In this document: positions 13,861 through 64,000 of the stretch, piece after piece
How positions within the stretch are numbered: the first letter of the stretch is position 1
Layout: every line of letters begins with the position of its first letter
Assembly (NCBI GenBank): GCA_028564705.1
Contig: JAPXFQ010000203.1
Location: 62,001-126,000 of the forward strand
Length of the DNA stretch: 64,000 nt
Reading direction: 5' to 3'
From: Apricaphanius iberus
Taxonomy: Eukaryota; Chordata; Actinopteri; Cyprinodontiformes; Aphaniidae
The notes under the pieces: generated by a model
The model's database searches: none
Seen by the model: the letters and a program-made list of their open reading frames with translations, nothing else
Told to the model about the DNA's origin: nothing
Position numbers and translations under genes: made by a program

Positions 13861-14089
13861 CTTATGCATAAATGATCCTGTAAAGTGACAGACTTCAAAT
13901 GGTTTGAAAATGACCTTATTACCCTTCGTAGATCAATGGCAAGCAATAGTTGCTTATCCAAGTTCATTGCCAATATCTTCACAGTGTGGCATTGTTTACA
14001 GACACACCTGGCTGCTAAGGGTGTACTCAGTTTATGATTTAACAGCATTTAGACTGTGGCCTTGCTTTAGTTCAAAAAATAATTAAAGT

Positions 14090-15170
14090 GTTTAATCTGT
14101 TGTGCCGTTTTGTATGCTTGAGGTTATAAAAAAACAAACAATTCTGGTACCTAATAGAGACCAAATTATATAAACCAAAGAACTGAACAGGGCAGTACCT
14201 TTTTTCTCTCTTAAGACCATTTATTTATATTAAAGTGCAAAAAATGTGGTTTTACTGTTTTTTTTTTTATGAAAACATACCAAACACACATTTGTTGCAC
14301 CCTTAATGCATCCCTGTACTGATGTAAATGGTGATTATCTGAGTCATTCAAGCATGTCCACGTAGCTGACAGGCAACCTCTCAGTGTTTGTAGGACGTCG
14401 GTTCTGTAAAAATTCGGAAGGAACGAAGGTCTCACCAGCTGTACCTCAGCGACATCAGGAATAAACCTCCTGGTTTCATGTTTTTAGTCACTCGGGATTT
14501 CCTTCGTCTTTCAATACCAGTAATTACATCCGCCACTGTTACAGAGAAGAACACTGCCACGATTAACGCTTTATTGAACATGTACATAAAGCACAATGAA
14601 CCCGAATCACATTTCCTTTTGTGTTTTTTGCGCACAGAACCAGCAGTATAACAACCTCCACCTGCAATTACAGTAAAAGACAAAAATATCTCACCGATCA
14701 CATTTTGCAACAGCATCATACGATTAAGTATCCTCAACCGCAGGTCGAACCAAGTACATTTCAACAATGAACAGCGTAAAGGTTAATTTTATGTCATTTC
14801 ATTTAGAGGATCAGAGCTGTGAGCGGAAAACGTAGGCTATAACTCTGCTGCCAGTTTAGTGGCACCTTCGGCCATTTCTGCTCAACAATTGAACGGCAGA
14901 AAATGAGCCAAGGCGGCTGGAGCAGAGCGAGAACGTGCTTTAACAGGAGAAAGTGATTTACAGGTATGATATTCCCATTAGAGTGTGCTAATTGTTTCCA
15001 CACCATTAGTGACAGTTATCTAATGAAGAATATTTAACCAGGCGCTGCAGTTTATCACAGCTCCTCACGGTTTAGAGGAAGGCAGTGGACCTCGTTCCTT
15101 TTGCCCTTTTTTCCAACCTACAGCTGGAGGATCACTGGGCCATTTTTGGAGTACAATGGTCAGGAAGGCT
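14090..15170. other. Intergenic flank downstream of CDCA7, no gene recognised
   Basis: Short frames only. 14330-15060 is relatively GC-rich and not obviously repetitive. No splice or family evidence. Confidence 0.35.
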
Positions 15171-15173
15171 TTT

Positions 15174-15184
15174 TTTATTTTATT
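15174..15184 (-). promoter_or_regulatory. Putative CDCA7 polyadenylation signals
   Basis: Two overlapping AATAAA hexamers on the minus strand, about 700 nt past the proposed CDCA7 stop, the first canonical ones downstream. They would give a 3' UTR of about 0.7 kb. Confidence 0.4.
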
Positions 15185-15884
15185 TGGGCAAATATAAAAG
15201 CAACTTGTAAAAACACAAGCATAACATCATGCTAATGAAAAGGCTAATTTGAGTTAACAGCATTTCAAAAATACATTTAAAACAATGTACAGCACAAAAG
15301 GATCAGTCTAAAGCCTGGAAGGCAACGTTACATCGTAGGACGATTTAATTGGATCACAGATAAAATTGTAGAGGACTTACAGCATAACCCCCCATTTATA
15401 AATTATGATCTCAATCTAGGGTTTAAAATCTTTAGCTTTAAAAATTGGAGCAAAAAAATAATTAGCATTGAGAGTTTCAATGCTTCAAACACTGAGCCAT
15501 GTTGTGTGGAAACTGGTCAGGAAGCTTGTCCGTTTCAGGGATTTTCTTTCACTTGCTGCTTTCTTCTTCCAGCTCCCTTTTCAAGCTGCAACGAATATGA
15601 AGAATATACGTTACCAAGGTTTTGAAAAACATTTAAAAAAAAATCTGAAATGCACCTCAATGTCAAGCAGAGTGATTTTTAGCCCTACTGGGTAGTCAGT
15701 CCCTTGAAATTCTAATATTTTTCTACTAAGTGAGTGCGCCTAAAGTAGGTGCTACCAGGTTGCCTGGCAACACTGTTTGGCCTTGAAGTAGTAAGAAGAC
15801 AAAGTTAAGTTTTCAATATGCATGAGGTTTGTGGGAATAATGCCAGAGGATGCAAAGAGATTTGCAAAGCCACTGAAGAGAAAA

Positions 15885-21085
<5,201 letters not shown>

Positions 21086-21196
21086 TTTTTCTGTCCTTTA
21101 GAAGCGGTCCAAACCTGTAGCACCGAAGTTTAATTCGCAGCAGCTCCTCAGCGAACAAAGCAGGACCTGCAGCTGCACGTAGCCAGACTCCGTTCA

Positions 21197-21204
21197 TTTC
21201 CCGC
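21197..21204 (+). promoter_or_regulatory. E2F-type site upstream of CDCA7
   Basis: TTTCCCGC, a perfect match to the E2F consensus TTTSSCGC, about 112 bp upstream of the CDCA7 start codon and followed by GCC. CDCA7 is a known E2F-responsive cell-cycle gene; site use here is inferred. Confidence 0.5.
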
Positions 21205-21414
21205 GCCACACGCAGGTCCTGGAAGCTGCATATACACACCCCGTGAGCGTTTGTTTGTGTTAAATTATAAAACTTTTAGATTGTAACGTTAAATCACCAA
21301 TTAAACTTTATCTCTATTCTATATTTGAGCCTAGCGTGTCTTTTATTTATGACACACTCCTGATGAATAAATACACCGTGATCTTTATTACACGCCTTCC
21401 GTGTTTCTGACAGT

Positions 21415-21424
21415 GGCGCGAAAA
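21415..21424 (-). promoter_or_regulatory. Second E2F-type site upstream of CDCA7
   Basis: Reads TTTTCGCGCC on the minus strand, the near-palindromic strong E2F consensus, about 330 bp upstream of the CDCA7 start. CpG-containing motifs are scarce in the surrounding AT-rich DNA. Confidence 0.5.
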
Positions 21425-23150
21425 TGTCATGTCTTAATTTGCATACAAGGCGCGTAAAATCTTGTAAAACTTCTGAGATCTTATCAGACTTTGTGTCGAT
21501 ATGCAAAAAATAAAAATCAGGGTAGTGAAGAGAGACATTGTGAAATACAAAGATGTGTTCTTTATATTTGCGAGTCCTTTATAACTGATGTGAGATCAAG
21601 TTATTTAAATATTAAAGGAAGCGTCTGACAAAGAAAAAAGGTTTATCTGAGACACTAAAAACACTTAATGTTGTAAACGCTAATATAGAATAAATGTGGT
21701 ATGTATCACTTTAACGTTTAAATTAAAAATAAAATGTGTACAGGGGATCAAGAGTTATTACATGTTGTATGAATTCAACAGAAACTAAACATGATTTAGG
21801 CACTAATGCAATTTCTTTGCAGTAGTGTTGATAAGCAGTGTGAAATTGTTGTTCAAGATTTCATGCATTATTCTGAGAAATAGTGTGCAGTGTATATTTT
21901 ACTGTTGTTAATTTTGGAGATAACAGAACCTAGCATTTAAGTAAGCAAAATATTGTCTGTGCTTATATTATTCCAATTTGTATTGGTTATTTCCCCCTTT
22001 CAATAAATTAGAAAAAGCGTTTCTTGTTTTTCTGACAAAAAGTGCCTTTTGAAAATAAAATCCTTAGAAGAGTATAAAACTTTTGTGTTAGCCCACATTT
22101 CCACTGTAAGTTTAAATAATAATAATTAGCAGAAAGGCTTGGAAACATCAAGACACAACAAGATATATTGTATTCTAATCAGACTTCAGTGGACCTCTTT
22201 TACTGAAAGGCAAATTGTGTCATGGGTAAAGTGAGCTCTCGCCACATTGTCAACGTAATTAATTTGCTTTTAATGTCACCATAAAATTACCCATTAATTC
22301 GTTGTCTATACCTGTTTTCCAGCAGTCATCAAGCGAGAAGCCCACCTTGGATAGGTCGCCAGCCCAGCAATCCACACAGACACGCTGGACATGCAACCAT
22401 GCACATACACACTCATACCTAGTGCTATTTAGATAGATTATTTGACCTTAAATTGTTTTTGGACTGTGGAGGAAAGCCAGAGTATCTGGAAAGAACCCAT
22501 GCATCAAAGGGGAGACCATGCAAACTCGGGGCAGAAAGAACCCAGCAGTAAAGCATACTCATAGACAAACACATTCAACAGAAAAACAACCTTAGATTTA
22601 CTGGTGGTTCATTCTGTCTTAGTGTTAATGTACCATGGGTAATTTATGCCCAATCGTAATAACTTGTATGTGCATCCACAAGATAAAACAAGAAATTGTT
22701 TGATGTTGTTATATAATACCGTTAATGTCAGAGGGCAGGGTTTAGAATGAATCACTGTAGCTCTCACAAGAAATTGGTGTTTTACTTGCTAAGTTAGAGC
22801 ATGTTAGGGTTATTTATGTTCAACTCTCACACTTTGACCAAATAACCACAATGAGGTCAACTGAGGCAAGCTGTATTTCTGTGGTGGATGATTAAGAGCT
22901 CCCAAGGTTGCCTTTTCTTCTTATCTATTCTAGGCTGCGTGAGGGTACAGTTGTAAGCATATTTGCCTCAAAATAAAAAAGAGGTTGTTAGGTTTAAATC
23001 CAAGCAATGACCCTGCCTTCCTCTCACAATGCATGCTAGGCTACTTGGCCTTGCTAAATGCCCCCCTAGGTTCAGTGGATGGTGATATAGGCCTGAGATA
23101 TAGTTATTAGTTCAAGGTGTATCCTTGCTCTTGGTCCTTAGCCCTGCTCA
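21425..23150. other. Spacer between CDCA7 promoter and L2 fragment
   Basis: AT-rich. 22306-22560 is a minus-orientation copy of the dispersed repeat at 34240 (shared blocks around the GTTTGCATGTTCTCCC-type motif, reversed and diverged). Nothing else recognised. Confidence 0.45.
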
Positions 23151-23700
23151 CTGGCTTCTCTAAACAAGCTGTTAAGACAGCTGCAGTACATCCAGAACGC
23201 TGCTGTTCGAGTCCTGACAAGAACCAGGAAATACGACCATATTAGTCCAGTGCTCCGGTCTCTGCACTGGCTTCCTGTCGCTCAGAGAAAAGGATTTAAA
23301 ACAGCCCTGCTTGTGTACAAGTCTTTTCATGTTTTGGCACCAAAGTACATCTCTGACATGTTAGAGACATATGAACCATCTCGGGCCCTGAGAACTTTAG
23401 GGAGGGGTCTCCTGGTGGTTCCCAGAGTCAACAATAAACACGGTGAGGCTGCATTTCAGTTTCAGGCAGCTAAAATATTGAACAGTCTTCATGAGGATGG
23501 GAGACAAGCCTCAACTCTGACAATGTTTAAATCCAGGCTGAAAACAGTACTTTTACACTCTCGCTTTTTTATTGTAATCAATTATTTTTTAAGTAGATTT
23601 TTTTTCTGTTTATCTGTTTTCTTCATTTATGCAACTGTGAAGCACTTTGAATTGCCTCGTGTATGAATTGTGCTCTACAAATCAACTTGCCTTGCCTAGG
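23151..23700 (+). mobile_element. L2-clade LINE, truncated 3' end
   Basis: The frame at 23250-23666 encodes the C-terminus of the L2 reverse-transcriptase polyprotein: LRSLHWLPVAQRKGFKTALL, then YEPSRALRTLGRGLLVVPRV and FKSRLKTVLL. Upstream, QYIQNAAVRVLTRTRKYDHI is in frame, but a one-base insertion separates it from GFSK. It ends in the typical GCACTTTGAATTGCCT tail. Dead copy. Confidence 0.88.
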
Positions 23701-24285
23701 CCCATGGAGTGATTATAACAGGCATGGAAAATGAATAAATTATACATTTAAGCTCAATACTTTCTGTTAATTTTAACTACTTTAATTTAAATTATAGATT
23801 GTTTTTTTCAGTACACTTTGTGGTTGCCTGTTGAATTTTAATCACTATTACCCTTTGGATGCTTTAAACCTCAAACTCAACCTCCTGTGGTAAACCCAAC
23901 GCAAAGCTGGGTTAGAAAAATAACCCAAAGTGGGTTATTTTAATTCTGCAGTTTTAAGAGAAAACTGAGTTATAAAGCAATAAAAGCTCACATGTTTGAA
24001 ATAAAATAAATTATTAGCCATAACAGGGTGATTTCCTTTTTAACCTTGAACTTGGTGTTCAGTAAAAGATTAGTCTCTCAGGTCCCAAGAAATCTAAAAG
24101 GCGGCCAGAAATTCTGGGAATTATAGATCAAGACCACTTTAAATAATTAGCTAGTCTGGCTTTTTGGAAACAGTTTATAAGAAAAGTCAGAGGCATTTGA
24201 AAACTTTTGCACAGAGTTTTATATGTTTTAAACAAGTACAAAATGAGCCAAAGCACGGAAGAAACTCCAAAGGCATTCCTTATAT

Positions 24286-24291
24286 TTTATT
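24286..24291 (-). promoter_or_regulatory. Putative MAP3K20 polyadenylation signal
   Basis: AATAAA on the minus strand, 282 nt past the MAP3K20 stop. It is the first canonical hexamer downstream, so the 3' UTR would be about 0.3 kb. An ATTAAA variant lies only about 40 nt after the stop and is less likely. Confidence 0.5.
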
Positions 24292-24572
24292 TTGGTCTTA
24301 TGCTGCTATTTGTATGGGAAAAAAAGTTATAAATAACCTTCTCAAAACTAAGTGGATATAATCTTCTATTCAGCCTGTTAAATAAATTGAATAAAATAAT
24401 TTGTGTAATAATAAATACATTCTGAGCAGACAGACTCATAGATTTTATCCTAAAAAGGGACATATAAAAGTAGATGAAGCTTCACCGATGCGTCCCACAT
24501 CATAGTAAGCTTCTCTTCAACATACATTTCATTTAATTCATGTTTTGATAGAAGTTGTCGATGTGGCCCACA

Positions 24573-64000
<39,428 letters not shown>

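Noticed and set aside
15520..15545. Alternative CDCA7 last exon reading CTGAAACGG
   Set aside because: No AG acceptor precedes it; the site at 15918 is far better.

Overview
The window is nuclear DNA of a ray-finned fish, probably a percomorph teleost. The evidence is two multi-exon vertebrate genes in short exons with canonical splice sites, an AT-rich background, and many fish-type transposons (L2 LINEs, AFC-type tRNA-derived SINEs, hAT, Tc1/mariner, PIF/Harbinger and pogo-like elements). I cannot name the species.

Layout: 1-15173 is intergenic. It holds a possible 3' end of an unidentified plus-strand transcript (368-about 900), large AT/TG and ATT microsatellites, a dynein-heavy-chain-like fragment at about 9.3 kb and decayed Tc1 copies. 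15885-21085 (minus) is CDCA7, rebuilt as 10 coding exons and 403 aa with all 12 cysteines of its zinc finger. 21086-24285 is the spacer between the genes: two E2F-type sites upstream of CDCA7, then an L2 LINE tail. 24573-62608 (minus) is MAP3K20 (ZAK/MLTK), rebuilt as 19 coding exons and 796 aa: kinase domain, leucine zipper, SAM domain, beta-rich domain and a basic, Arg/Gly-rich C-terminus. 62609-64000 is upstream DNA; no 5' UTR exon or promoter could be fixed there.

The head-to-tail order MAP3K20 then CDCA7 matches the human 2q31 neighbourhood, which supports both names. The two proteins do unrelated jobs: ZAK is the ribotoxic/mechanical stress MAP3K and CDCA7 is the HELLS-partner chromatin factor. 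They share a locus, not a pathway.

Most notable: (i) a candidate ZAK-beta-specific terminal exon inside intron 10, with a tail cut short by a stop compared with mammals; (ii) two GC-AG introns in MAP3K20; (iii) four hAT elements with perfect 8-bp target-site duplications, one enclosing a tRNA-like sequence; (iv) a dynein-like coding fragment in intergenic DNA. Exon borders were placed by hand from reading frame, splice consensus and remembered family sequence. Reading phase is continuous across every junction in both genes.
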